Assembly (NCBI GenBank): GCA_021737205.1
Contig: JAIPEK010000023.1
Location: forward strand, 1 to 15,060
DNA from: Desulfarculaceae bacterium
GTDB lineage: Bacteria; Desulfobacterota; Desulfobacteria; Desulfobacterales; Desulfobacteraceae
Length of the DNA stretch: 15,060 nucleotides
Direction of reading: 5' to 3'
The position numbers and the translations under genes are program-made. Shown here piece after piece: positions 1 through 6,713 of this stretch (position 1 is its first letter; every line of letters begins with the position of its first letter). The notes beneath the pieces were generated by a model. It made no database searches. It was not told the origin of the DNA and worked only from the letters and a program-made list of their open reading frames with translations.

Positions 1-697
1 CTACATCCAGTACCTGGCCGTACACCGTAGTGGTCCCTATGTCGATGGCCACGGCAAAATTCCGGCCTGTGGTGTCGCCTGCCTCCACGTCCACGATCCG
101 GTTTCGGCCGTCTTCCCGGACCGGCCTTGAAATGGTCACTGTCACTTGAAAATTGTCTTCCCGCAACGTGTCCGGTATCTTCCGGATCAGGTCGAGATCG
201 GTCCCCAGGCGATGTTCGTCGTGTTTGAGCCGCAACTCGTTCACAATCCTGGCCATGTCCGGCATGTTGTCTTCCGCCGTTGGCTCGGGAAGATCCAGGA
301 AAATCTTGTGCACCGGCGGGATAAACAGTCCGCTCTCCTTGAGATGGGTGATGTCGAATTCGTTCTCTTTGGCTGTATGCCGTGCGTTGGTCCGGAATTC
401 GAGACGGCTGGTATCCACTTCCGATTCCACCGGTACCCGGATCACAACGTCGGAGCGAACGGTGGAGCGGCAGGCCAGCCTGTACCCTTTTTCCCGGTCT
501 TCCTCGGACAGATACTCGGACACGCCGCCCTCGAGTTCTCCCTGCTCCACGATCACCCGGCATTTTCCGCACACCCCCTCTCCGCCGCAGGAGGCGTTGA
601 TGTGAACGCCGCTTTCCATGGCGGCCCGGATCAGGTTTCCCCCGTCTTCAACTTCAATTTCCTTGTCGTGCGGCAAAAAACGAATTTTGTATGTCAT
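1..697 (-). CDS. Corrinoid-protein reductive activator (RACo-like), [2Fe-2S] plus ASKHA domain, 3' end missing
   Basis: Only the first 232 codons are inside the window; the gene runs off the left edge. Residues 1-90 are a plant-type [2Fe-2S] ferredoxin domain with cysteines C37, C43, C46 and C76 (CGGEGVCGKC, then LACRST). Residues 91-210 are a linker, and at 217-224 the sequence AIDIGTTT is the phosphate-1 motif that opens an ASKHA ATPase domain. This order is that of RACo and related activators (DUF4445 family, about 600 residues), cytoplasmic proteins that use ATP to re-reduce inactive Co(II) corrinoid in corrinoid Fe-S proteins and methyltransferases. The ATG at 697 follows a GGTGGGA ribosome site. 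Partner methyltransferase genes would lie to the left and are not visible, so the target corrinoid protein is unknown. Family call is firm; the exact substrate is inference. Confidence 0.9.
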   Translation of the reverse strand, partial: MTYKIRFLPHDKEIEVEDGGNLIRAAMESGVHINASCGGEGVCGKCRVIVEQGELEGGVSEYLSEEDREKGYRLACRSTVRSDVVIRVPVESEVDTSRLEFRTNARHTAKENEFDITHLKESGLFIPPVHKIFLDLPEPTAEDNMPDMARIVNELRLKHDEHRLGTDLDLIRKIPDTLREDNFQVTVTISRPVREDGRNRIVDVEAGDTTGRNFAVAIDIGTTTVYGQVLDV

Positions 698-748
698 ATA
701 ATCCCACCCTGTATCGTGTGTTTTTTTCATTTGACCATAAGCAAACGT

Positions 749-777
749 ATCATACCGTTGTTGTATTTTTTGATCAA
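749..777 (-). promoter_or_regulatory. Sigma-70 type promoter of the RACo-like gene
   Basis: Read on the minus strand, TTGATC (772-777) is followed after exactly 17 bases by TATGAT (749-754), which would start transcription about 45 bases before the ATG at 697. The -35 box lies in the palindrome TTGATCAA (770-777). Predicted from sequence only. Confidence 0.55.
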
Positions 778-781
778 GACG

Positions 782-809
782 AATATTTTGGAAAAGAAAA
801 ATATTTTCC
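782..809. promoter_or_regulatory. Nested inverted repeats in the divergent gap, candidate operator
   Basis: AATATTTT (782-789) and AAAATATT (798-805) form an inverted repeat with an 8-base spacer, and GGAAAA (790-795) with TTTTCC (804-809) forms a second, overlapping one, also with an 8-base spacer. The block is AT-rich and sits between the predicted leftward promoter and the predicted rightward one, where a regulator could control both. No regulator gene is in the window. It may be only AT-rich promoter DNA. Confidence 0.3.
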
Positions 810-839
810 TTGACGACATTGACCTTTATTCAATATGAA
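810..839 (+). promoter_or_regulatory. Possible promoter of the lactate operon
   Basis: TTGACG (810-815) and TATGAA (834-839) with an 18-base spacer resemble a sigma-70 promoter and would give a leader of about 28 bases before the ATG at 874. The -10 box is weak. If it is real, the in-frame ATG at 835 lies inside the promoter and cannot be the start codon. Confidence 0.35.
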
Positions 840-873
840 AGAGAAATGTATAAAAAAAATGAAAGGGAGAACA

Positions 874-2307
874 ATGAAACGGATCGATGAATCCAAACTG
901 AGAAGTATTGTCGGGGATGAAAATGTCAAATCCGACCCTGCAGATCTCTATATATACGGTTCTGATTCCTCCGTGCACAGTGCGCTTCCATGGGTGGTGG
1001 TCCGCCCGGACACTTCAGAACAGGTCCAGGAAATTGTCAGGTATGCGAACCGCGATCTGATCCCGGTCATCTCCAGGGGCGGCGGCTCCGGCATGTGCGG
1101 CCAGGTGGTCCCCGTACAGGGGGGCATTATCATGGACATGAAACGGATGAACCGGATCCTTGAAATCAACATGCCGGATGTCTACTGCCGGGTGGAGCCG
1201 GGTGTCGTGGATGATGATCTCAACCTGGCGCTCAAACCGTACGGGGTGTTTTATCCCCCCACCCCCGCCTCCAGCCGGATCGCCACCATCGGCGGAGAAA
1301 TCGGGAATAATGCAAGCGGTGTTCGGTCAGTCAAGTACGGCGCCACCAGAGATGCGGTCCTCGGCATGAAAGTGGTGCTGCCAACAGGGGAACTTGCAAC
1401 CCTCGGCGCCCACACCAAAGTGGAAGCATCCGGGTACCAGCTGCAAAAACTCATGGTCGGTTCCGAAGGGACACTGGGTATCGTGGTGGAAGCAACGCTG
1501 AAATTCGTTCCCATTCCCGAATTCCGTTGCCTCGGCGTGGCCAATTTCGATACCCTGCGGGACGCAGGCGAGGCTGTTGCTGAAATCATGGCCTCCGGGA
1601 CAGAGCCTTCCATGCTTGAACTGGTTGACAGCGTGGCCATCAAAGCGGTGAACAAAACCATGAACCTGGGACTTAAAGAAGTCGCAGCCGCGCTCATATT
1701 CGAAGCGGACGGAAAAGTCAAAGAGGCGGTGGATTACGAAATCAACAAAATGCAGAACATCTGTAAAAAACACAAGGGCATGGACATCAAAAGCAGCTAT
1801 GACCCGACCGAGCGCGCCAAGCTGTTCATGGGAAGAAAAAAGCTCTTTCCCGCCCTTTCCAAGTACGACGACAACCTGGCCTCCACCTCGCTTGCCGACG
1901 ACATGGCGGTCCCCTATTCCAAAATGGCGGATACCGCCGCCAAGATCCATGAAACAGCGGAAAAACACAATATTATCATGACCGCTTACGGCCACTGCGG
2001 CTCCGGGTGCATGCACACCAAAATCCTCATGGATACGAACCGGCGGGACCAGTGGGAATCAGCCAGAAAAGCGGTGGCGGAAATTTATGAATATGTCCGT
2101 TCCATCAAGGGAACCACCAGTGCCGAACACGGCATCGGCCTTTCCAAGGCAGAGTCGTTCAAACAGGAAAAAAAGGATTCCCTGCAAATTTTACAGGCCG
2201 TGAAAAAAGCCCTTGACCCCAACAACATACTCAACCCGGGTAAACTCATGCAGGCACCGGATGACTGGGTGACCGCCACAGACTTGAGATATTCCGTGAA
2301 CAGCTAA
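874..2307 (+). CDS. FAD-binding oxidase, GlcD/D-lactate dehydrogenase family
   Basis: 477 residues. This cytoplasmic flavoprotein of the GlcD/Dld group oxidises a 2-hydroxyacid, here most likely D-lactate to pyruvate, and hands electrons to the Fe-S protein encoded next. The PCMH-type FAD domain covers about 35-215, with RGGGSGMCGQ (68-77), the PPTPAS...GGEIGNNASGVRSVKYG segment in two parts (128-133, 140-156) and GSEGTLGIV (196-204). The C-terminal FAD-oxidase domain holds the metal-site histidines H374 and H381 and the E418-H419 pair (AEHGIG), and ends in the usual LDPNNILNPGK. The family's GHxGDGNxH reads GHCGSGCMH here. An in-frame ATG at 835 is possible, but 874 has GGGAG four bases upstream and the region before it looks like promoter. 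Eighteen bases separate it from the next gene. Substrate is inferred from the neighbouring racemase; glycolate or another 2-hydroxyacid is possible. Confidence 0.88.
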   Translation: MKRIDESKLRSIVGDENVKSDPADLYIYGSDSSVHSALPWVVVRPDTSEQVQEIVRYANRDLIPVISRGGGSGMCGQVVPVQGGIIMDMKRMNRILEINMPDVYCRVEPGVVDDDLNLALKPYGVFYPPTPASSRIATIGGEIGNNASGVRSVKYGATRDAVLGMKVVLPTGELATLGAHTKVEASGYQLQKLMVGSEGTLGIVVEATLKFVPIPEFRCLGVANFDTLRDAGEAVAEIMASGTEPSMLELVDSVAIKAVNKTMNLGLKEVAAALIFEADGKVKEAVDYEINKMQNICKKHKGMDIKSSYDPTERAKLFMGRKKLFPALSKYDDNLASTSLADDMAVPYSKMADTAAKIHETAEKHNIIMTAYGHCGSGCMHTKILMDTNRRDQWESARKAVAEIYEYVRSIKGTTSAEHGIGLSKAESFKQEKKDSLQILQAVKKALDPNNILNPGKLMQAPDDWVTATDLRYSVNS

Positions 2308-2324
2308 TATAAGAGGAATTGAAC

Positions 2325-3269
2325 ATGGAACCCACTTCGATTGAATGCACGAATATAGAAAAATGGAAAGATACCCTTGCCGGCTGCATCAGATGCGGAT
2401 ACTGCTTTGAACACTGCCCGCTGATCAAACACACCGGATGGGAGTCGGACGCCCCCAGGGCAAGACTGATTATGATCTACGGCCTGCTCACCGGCCGGCT
2501 GGTCCCTTCCGAATACATAGCGGAAAAAGTGTTTTCCTGCTTTTACTGTAAACGGTGTGAAGCTGCCTGCTCCTCAGGGGTCCCGTTAACGGACATTTTC
2601 ACGGACGCCAAAAAGGATCTTGCTGCAGCCGGGTTCAGCGGACCGGGGACCACCTCGGTTACCGGCAGAAACTGCGCCCTCTGCCTTGCCTGTATCTCTG
2701 CCTGCCCCCACGAAGCAAGAAGCTACGCGAACAACAAAATCATCACGGACCCCGCGGCATGCCAGGGATGCGGCATCTGCGTGGAAACCTGCCCTGCAGG
2801 GGCCATTCGCATCGAGAACACATACGGCACATCCCGACCCGAACTTTCCGGAACAATCAGGGAATTTTTCAAAGAGAACGAAACAGCCAAAGCGATCGTG
2901 TTCGCCTGCAACTGGTCGTACTACCCGGATCTTCAGACCTCGAGACTCGAAGACCGGGACATGCATGAAAAAGACTACAAAATCCTTGTGAACATGTGCG
3001 GCGGCCGCCTGGATATTCCGCTTCTCCTGGAACCGTTTCTGAACCGTGCCAAAGGAATCATGGTGGCATGCTGCCCGGAAGACGAATGTCCCCATGAAGG
3101 CAATGTAAAAGCCCGGCTGCTGGTCCGGTCCATGAAGAACCTTTTGGAAAGCATGGACATGGACCCTGCCCGTATCAAGCTTGTGGAAATCTCTCCCGGT
3201 GACAAATCCGGATTCCAGGCTGAAATCGACCAGTTCATGGAAGAGCTGGCTGCCAGACAACCCATTTAA
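2325..3269 (+). CDS. Polyferredoxin electron-transfer subunit with C-terminal MvhD domain
   Basis: 314 residues from the ATG at 2325, which has GAGGA seven bases upstream; a TTG two codons earlier is less likely. Four CxxCxxCxxxC motifs are visible: C21-C31 and C72-C82, spaced as in the N-terminal half of GlcF/HdrC proteins, then C117-C127 and C146-C156, a bacterial two-cluster ferredoxin. Residues about 190-300 form an MvhD-type [2Fe-2S] domain (FACNW, NMCGGR, CCPEDECPHEGN), the domain that links hydrogenase or formate dehydrogenase modules to HdrA in Mvh-Hdr complexes. The second cysteine of the usual CNWC is serine (S198). No membrane segment is present. It lies between the FAD oxidase and the racemase, so it is probably the oxidase's electron acceptor subunit, with MvhD as the docking piece for a further flavoprotein encoded elsewhere. 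Domain assignment is solid; the partner is inference. Confidence 0.85.
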   Translation: MEPTSIECTNIEKWKDTLAGCIRCGYCFEHCPLIKHTGWESDAPRARLIMIYGLLTGRLVPSEYIAEKVFSCFYCKRCEAACSSGVPLTDIFTDAKKDLAAAGFSGPGTTSVTGRNCALCLACISACPHEARSYANNKIITDPAACQGCGICVETCPAGAIRIENTYGTSRPELSGTIREFFKENETAKAIVFACNWSYYPDLQTSRLEDRDMHEKDYKILVNMCGGRLDIPLLLEPFLNRAKGIMVACCPEDECPHEGNVKARLLVRSMKNLLESMDMDPARIKLVEISPGDKSGFQAEIDQFMEELAARQPI

Positions 3270-3287
3270 CTTTCGGAGTCCTGCTTT

Positions 3288-4532
3288 ATGAAAATCGATG
3301 TACCCTATGACAAAGACGGCAAACAGACGATAGAAATCAGTGATTCGGCCAACGTCCGTTTTCTTGAGGCCAATGACGTGGAAATCGGCGACGAGGATGC
3401 CATTATACGGCAATCGGTTCAAAATCCATTGAACAGCAAATCTCTTGACGATTTCTTCAAAGATGCACGGGATGTTCTTATCATCGTCAACGACGCCACA
3501 CGGCCGACCCCCACGGAAAAGGTAATCAACGTCATGTGGGACCGGCTCAAGGAAGTGAACTTTCGTTTCATCATCGCAACAGGCGTTCACCGGGGCCCCA
3601 CCGAAGAGGAACTCAAGCAGATATTCGGCCGTTTTCTTGACCGGGTCCGGGACCGTATCCTTGTGCATGACGCCCGGAAGGATGAGGAAATGGTCTACCT
3701 GGGAGATTCCTCCAACGGCACCCCCATACATGTCAACAGGGAAGGGGCCGATGCCCACAAGATCATGATTATCAGCTCGGTGGAACCCCATTATTTCGCC
3801 GGCTATACGGGCGGCAGAAAATCCTTCCTGCCTGGAATCGCCGGTTTTCAAACAGTGGAACGGAACCACAAACTGGCCCTTGACCCGGCCGCGAAAGCCC
3901 TGGCACTGGAAGGCAACCCCGTGCACGAAGATATGGTGGATGCCATCAAAACCGTTGAGAAAGAAATCTTTTCCGTCATGACGGTCCTGGACAAACACCA
4001 CAACGTGTATGCCGCCTCTTCCGGCCATATTGACGATTCTTTCACGGACGCCGTCCAGCGCGCCAACGAGGTGTTCGCCGCACCGCTCAAACAAAAAGCG
4101 GACATCGTGGTCTCGGTTGTAAAATTTCCCCAGGACATCGACCTGTACCAGGCACAGAAAGGGACGGAAAACGCCAAACTTGCACTTCGGGAAAACGGAA
4201 TCATGATCCTGGTGGCGAAATGCCGGGACGGTATCGGGGGGAAGACGTTTGCCGAGCTTTTGAAAAGTTGTGAAACCCCCGGGGAAACACTGGAGAAAAT
4301 CGACAAGGGGTATGTGCTGGGGTATCACAAAGCCGGGAAAATGGCCGAAATAAGCACATGGGCCGAAATGTGGGCGGTGACCGATGTGGCGCCGGACACG
4401 ATCTCGTCTCTGTTTATGAAACCGTTCGGCTCGCTGCAATCGGCGATTGATGAAGCGGTGAAAGTAAAAGGAGAAGATGCCGATCTTCTGTTCCTCATGG
4501 ATGGTGGTCTTACGGTGCCTCTGGTGGATTAA
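3288..4532 (+). CDS. larA: Nickel-pincer lactate racemase family protein (LarA)
   Basis: 414 residues, close to the usual 420-430. LarA uses a nickel pincer nucleotide bound to a lysine to interconvert L- and D-lactate by hydride transfer. The key residues are recognisable in the right spacing: D69 and R72 in NDATRPTP, H101 in TGVHRG, H168 in EPHYFAGYTGG, K178 (cofactor-bearing) in GGRKS and H194 (nickel ligand) in ERNHK. These correspond to D72, R75, H108, H174, K184 and H200 of the Lactobacillus enzyme. The gene starts 18 bases after the Fe-S gene with GGAG nine bases before the ATG, so it is translated from the same operon. LarB, LarC and LarE, needed to make the cofactor, are not in the window. 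Other members of this family act on malate, phenyllactate and related hydroxyacids, so lactate is likely from context but not proven. Confidence 0.87.
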   Translation: MKIDVPYDKDGKQTIEISDSANVRFLEANDVEIGDEDAIIRQSVQNPLNSKSLDDFFKDARDVLIIVNDATRPTPTEKVINVMWDRLKEVNFRFIIATGVHRGPTEEELKQIFGRFLDRVRDRILVHDARKDEEMVYLGDSSNGTPIHVNREGADAHKIMIISSVEPHYFAGYTGGRKSFLPGIAGFQTVERNHKLALDPAAKALALEGNPVHEDMVDAIKTVEKEIFSVMTVLDKHHNVYAASSGHIDDSFTDAVQRANEVFAAPLKQKADIVVSVVKFPQDIDLYQAQKGTENAKLALRENGIMILVAKCRDGIGGKTFAELLKSCETPGETLEKIDKGYVLGYHKAGKMAEISTWAEMWAVTDVAPDTISSLFMKPFGSLQSAIDEAVKVKGEDADLLFLMDGGLTVPLVD

Positions 4533-4561
4533 AAATAATTTGATTTTTTTGTATTTATAAC

Positions 4562-4589
4562 TTGATTTCTGTAAAAAATCAGTTATGAT
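4562..4589 (+). promoter_or_regulatory. Promoter of the cold-shock gene
   Basis: TTGATT (4562-4567) and TATGAT (4584-4589), 16 bases apart, in an AT-rich stretch just after larA. Transcription would begin near 4596. The spacer overlaps an imperfect inverted repeat, TGATTT (4563-4568) with AAATCA (4576-4581). Confidence 0.5.
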
Positions 4590-4595
4590 ACACAT

Positions 4596-4717
4596 TGAAA
4601 AATGGTAGCATAGCACAAGGTTTCTTTCTAAAGGTAACATCGCTCACCCAAGTGGCAGGCCTGAAGTCTGGAACTTTAGCTAGTAATTGAAAGTATTTTA
4701 GCAAGGAGAATGTCACT
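4596..4717 (+). promoter_or_regulatory. Long 5' leader of the cold-shock mRNA
   Basis: About 120 untranslated bases separate the predicted transcription start from the ATG. Long leaders are typical of cspA-type mRNAs, where temperature-dependent folding and stability control translation. CTAAAG (4629-4634) can pair with CTTTAG (4673-4678), enclosing the palindrome CAGGCCTG; AAGGAG precedes the start codon by about nine bases. No known riboswitch was recognised. The temperature role is inference from the gene it precedes. Confidence 0.45.
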
Positions 4718-4918
4718 ATGGCTGAGGGAACTGTAAAATGGTTTAATGATTCAAAAGGGTTTGGATTTATCGAGCAGGAAAACGGACCTGACGTTTTTGT
4801 TCATTTTTCAGGAATCAACAAGGATGGATTCAAGTCCCTGGATGAAGGAGACCGTGTTACGTTCGAGATTGAAGAAGGGAAAAAAGGCCCTGCCGCTGTC
4901 AACGTAAGTGTACTCTAA
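4718..4918 (+). CDS. Cold-shock domain protein (CspA family)
   Basis: 66 residues, a single cold-shock domain of normal length. The RNA-binding motifs are both present: RNP1 as KGFGFI (13-18) and RNP2 as VFVHF (26-30), with the typical start GTVKWFN. These small five-stranded barrels bind single-stranded RNA and DNA, keep mRNA unfolded and can antiterminate transcription. It is monocistronic, with its own promoter and long leader and a strong hairpin just after the stop. Its codon use is more AT-rich than the flanking genes, common for highly expressed csp genes. Many genomes hold several copies, and sequence alone does not tell whether this one is cold-induced. Confidence 0.96.
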   Translation: MAEGTVKWFNDSKGFGFIEQENGPDVFVHFSGINKDGFKSLDEGDRVTFEIEEGKKGPAAVNVSVL

Positions 4919-4925
4919 CGATCCA

Positions 4926-4958
4926 AAGGGGCGCCCGGCCTTGAAACGGGCGCCCCTT
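4926..4958 (+). terminator. Strong hairpin after the cold-shock gene
   Basis: AAGGGGCGCCC (4926-4936) is perfectly complementary to GGGCGCCCCTT (4948-4958), with an 11-base loop, seven bases after the stop codon. The stem is very GC-rich but only two T follow it, so it fits the hairpin half of an intrinsic terminator better than a full one. It may also protect the 3' end of the mRNA. Confidence 0.65.
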
Positions 4959-5012
4959 CATGTATAAGCACGGATATAGAAAAATCCCGACTCAAATCAC
5001 ATCACTTCAACA

Positions 5013-5198
5013 ATGACAAAAAATAACAAAGTGCGGAAAGAAAAGCCGGATCCCGAACGGAAAGGGGCATTTGAAAGCCTGCCTCCCCATATACGGGACA
5101 GCCTGACCGAAGAAGAGGCAGAGCTGTTTCTTTACGGAGAGGAATGGCCGGATTCGCTTTTTGAAAAGATGAATGAGTTCATCATAAAACAAAGCTGA
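5013..5198 (+). CDS. Small unknown protein ahead of serB
   Basis: 61 residues, not recognised as a known family. The first 18 residues are strongly basic (MTKNNKVRKEK), the rest acidic and predicted helical (LTEEEAELFLYGEEW). It has no cysteines, no membrane segment and no signal peptide. The stop lies 11 bases before the serB start, and the serB ribosome site overlaps the end of this ORF, so the two are probably cotranscribed and may be translationally coupled. Its own start is doubtful: the bases before the ATG (CACTTCAACA) show no Shine-Dalgarno. Amino-acid composition and the tight junction favour a real gene; a chance ORF of this size cannot be excluded. Confidence 0.55.
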   Translation: MTKNNKVRKEKPDPERKGAFESLPPHIRDSLTEEEAELFLYGEEWPDSLFEKMNEFIIKQS

Positions 5199-5209
5199 GA
5201 TGGATTCTG

Positions 5210-6421
5210 ATGAGTGAAATCGTGCTGGTCAACATCACCGGCAAAGACCGGGAAGGTCTGACTGCGGGATTTACGCGGATTCTTTCGATCCACAATGCCG
5301 TGGTCCTGGATATCAGCCAGGCCGTGATATTCGACCATCTATCTTTGGGCCTGCTGGTGGAAATTCCCGAGTCCAGCCAATCTTCCTCCATCCTGAAAGA
5401 TCTTTTATTTGAAAGCCACAAGCTGGGCACTGAAATTTCTTTTTCCGCAGTGGACCCTGAGAAATACGAAGCCCTGACCGGTGAATCCGAAAAGGAACGG
5501 CTCACCATCACAATGCTCGGGAGAAGGCTTACGGCCTTTCATGTGTCAAAAGTCTCCCAGGCCCTGTCCTCCCATCACATGAACATAGACAACATCATCC
5601 GGCTCTCCGACCGAAGACCCCTGAAGGCGCCTGAAGCCGATCACATGGCCAGCATCCAGTTCAGCGCCAGCGGCGGAAAACCTGTATCCGCAGACCTGCG
5701 GGAGGATTTGATGCAGGTGGCCCGAAACTCCGGTATGGACATCAGTTTCCAGGTCGACGACATCTACCGGACCAACCGGAAGCTGGTGGTATTTGATATG
5801 GACTCCACGTTGATCCGGACCGAAGTGATCAACGAGCTTGCCGCCCTGGCCGGCGTACACGACGAGGTCGCTGAAATCACACGGCTTGCCATGGAAGGAA
5901 AAATGGAGTTCGATGAAGGATTCAGAAAACGGGTTGCGCTCCTGGAGGGTCTTGAGCAGGAAAAAATCGATGCCCTGCCCGAACGTCTCCCCTTGTCCGA
6001 AGGGGCCGAAAGAGTGACCCGGACCCTGAAACAGCTGGGATACCGGATCGGTATCCTGTCCGGCGGGTTCTCGTTTGTGGGGGAATACCTCAAAGAAAAG
6101 CTCAACCTCGATTATGTATATGCCAACGAGCTGGAGATGAAAGACGGAAAAGCCACCGGACAAGTCAAGGGCGAGATTGTCAACGGAGACAGAAAAGCCT
6201 CTTTGCTCAGCGAGCTTGCCGAAAAAGAGGGGCTGTCCCTGTCCCAGACCATCGCGGTCGGAGACGGGGCCAATGATCTGCCCATGATTTCCATCGCCGG
6301 GCTCGGGGTCGCATTCAACGCCAAACCCGTGGTCCGGGAAAAGGCGGACAGCGCAATATCGAGCGTGGGCCTGGACGGGCTGCTCTATCTTCTCGGCATC
6401 CGCGACCGGGAACTCTCCTGA
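5210..6421 (+). CDS. serB: Phosphoserine phosphatase with two N-terminal ACT domains
   Basis: 403 residues. It removes phosphate from L-3-phosphoserine, the last step of serine synthesis, in the cytoplasm. The HAD phosphatase domain (about 190-400) has motif I FDMDST (D196 nucleophile, D198), motif II LSGG (S284), a lysine in NGDRKAS (K329) and motif IV GDGANDLP (D352, D356). Before it are two regulatory ACT-like domains, about 3-85 (starting LVNITGKDREGLTAG) and 97-180 (LTITMLGRRLTAF), which makes the protein longer than the 322-residue Escherichia coli enzyme and like the two-ACT forms known in mycobacteria. ACT domains usually bind the end product, so serine feedback is expected but not shown. 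The start has GAGATGG about six bases upstream. It ends at a large palindrome facing the efflux genes. Confidence 0.94.
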   Translation: MSEIVLVNITGKDREGLTAGFTRILSIHNAVVLDISQAVIFDHLSLGLLVEIPESSQSSSILKDLLFESHKLGTEISFSAVDPEKYEALTGESEKERLTITMLGRRLTAFHVSKVSQALSSHHMNIDNIIRLSDRRPLKAPEADHMASIQFSASGGKPVSADLREDLMQVARNSGMDISFQVDDIYRTNRKLVVFDMDSTLIRTEVINELAALAGVHDEVAEITRLAMEGKMEFDEGFRKRVALLEGLEQEKIDALPERLPLSEGAERVTRTLKQLGYRIGILSGGFSFVGEYLKEKLNLDYVYANELEMKDGKATGQVKGEIVNGDRKASLLSELAEKEGLSLSQTIAVGDGANDLPMISIAGLGVAFNAKPVVREKADSAISSVGLDGLLYLLGIRDRELS

Positions 6422-6518
6422 AGCTCCCCCCCCCTCCCTTCCGGTTTCACTCATTCCCTGAAAACGGTCCCATGCATTTTGATTCCCTTTTTGCCGGCGG
6501 CAGCCGATCCGGGCACAA

Positions 6519-6708
6519 GGCCCTTCAAGCCGGTTTCTTCCCCTGTACATGGAGGACCGGAGGGGGTAAAATTTTGCCTTATGGCGGGTGTTAAGAACCG
6601 CAAGCTGTTTGAGGACAAACCTGGCCGCAGTTCTTGCGGTTTAACCCGACATAAGGCAAAATTCCCCCGCAGGTCCGGGTACAGGGGAGGAAACCTGCTT
6701 GAAGGGCC
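6519..6708. repeat. 190-base imperfect palindrome between serB and the efflux pump gene
   Basis: Both halves are complementary along nearly the whole length. Matching blocks: 6519-6530 with 6697-6708 (12 of 12), 6533-6548 with 6679-6694 (15 of 16), 6570-6583 with 6650-6663 (14 of 14) and 6596-6604 with 6633-6641 (9 of 9), with small bulges between. The apex is near 6605-6632. It starts about 100 bases after the serB stop and ends five bases beyond the stop of the convergent pump gene. No T-run follows either arm, so it is not a standard intrinsic terminator, though it could block read-through from both sides. A short non-coding mobile element (MITE-like) is the other possibility. The remaining gene-free bases, 6422-6518, show nothing recognisable apart from a C-run near 6426. 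Confidence 0.9.
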
Positions 6709-6713
6709 GAAGG

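Noticed and set aside
10..697. Ordinary ferredoxin or xanthine dehydrogenase-type [2Fe-2S] subunit
   Set aside because: The cysteine spacing alone would allow it, but the following ASKHA phosphate motif at residues 219-224 fits RACo-type activators only.
146..838. 230-codon plus-strand frame at the left edge
   Set aside because: Complement of the [2Fe-2S]/ASKHA gene, whose cysteine motif and DIGTTT are unambiguous on the minus strand.
835..873. Upstream ATGs at 835 and 859 as starts of the FAD oxidase
   Set aside because: No Shine-Dalgarno before them, Lys-rich non-homologous extension, and overlap with a likely -10 region; 874 has GGGAG.
2586..4640. 684-codon open frame on the minus strand
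   Set aside because: It runs antisense to the Fe-S/MvhD and LarA genes, both with clear motifs, and its translation is rich in His, Phe and Arg with no recognisable domain; a frame shadow.
6519..6708. tRNA or other structured RNA gene within the palindrome
   Set aside because: No T-loop GTTCGA sequence or CCA-type cloverleaf; the structure is one long hairpin.
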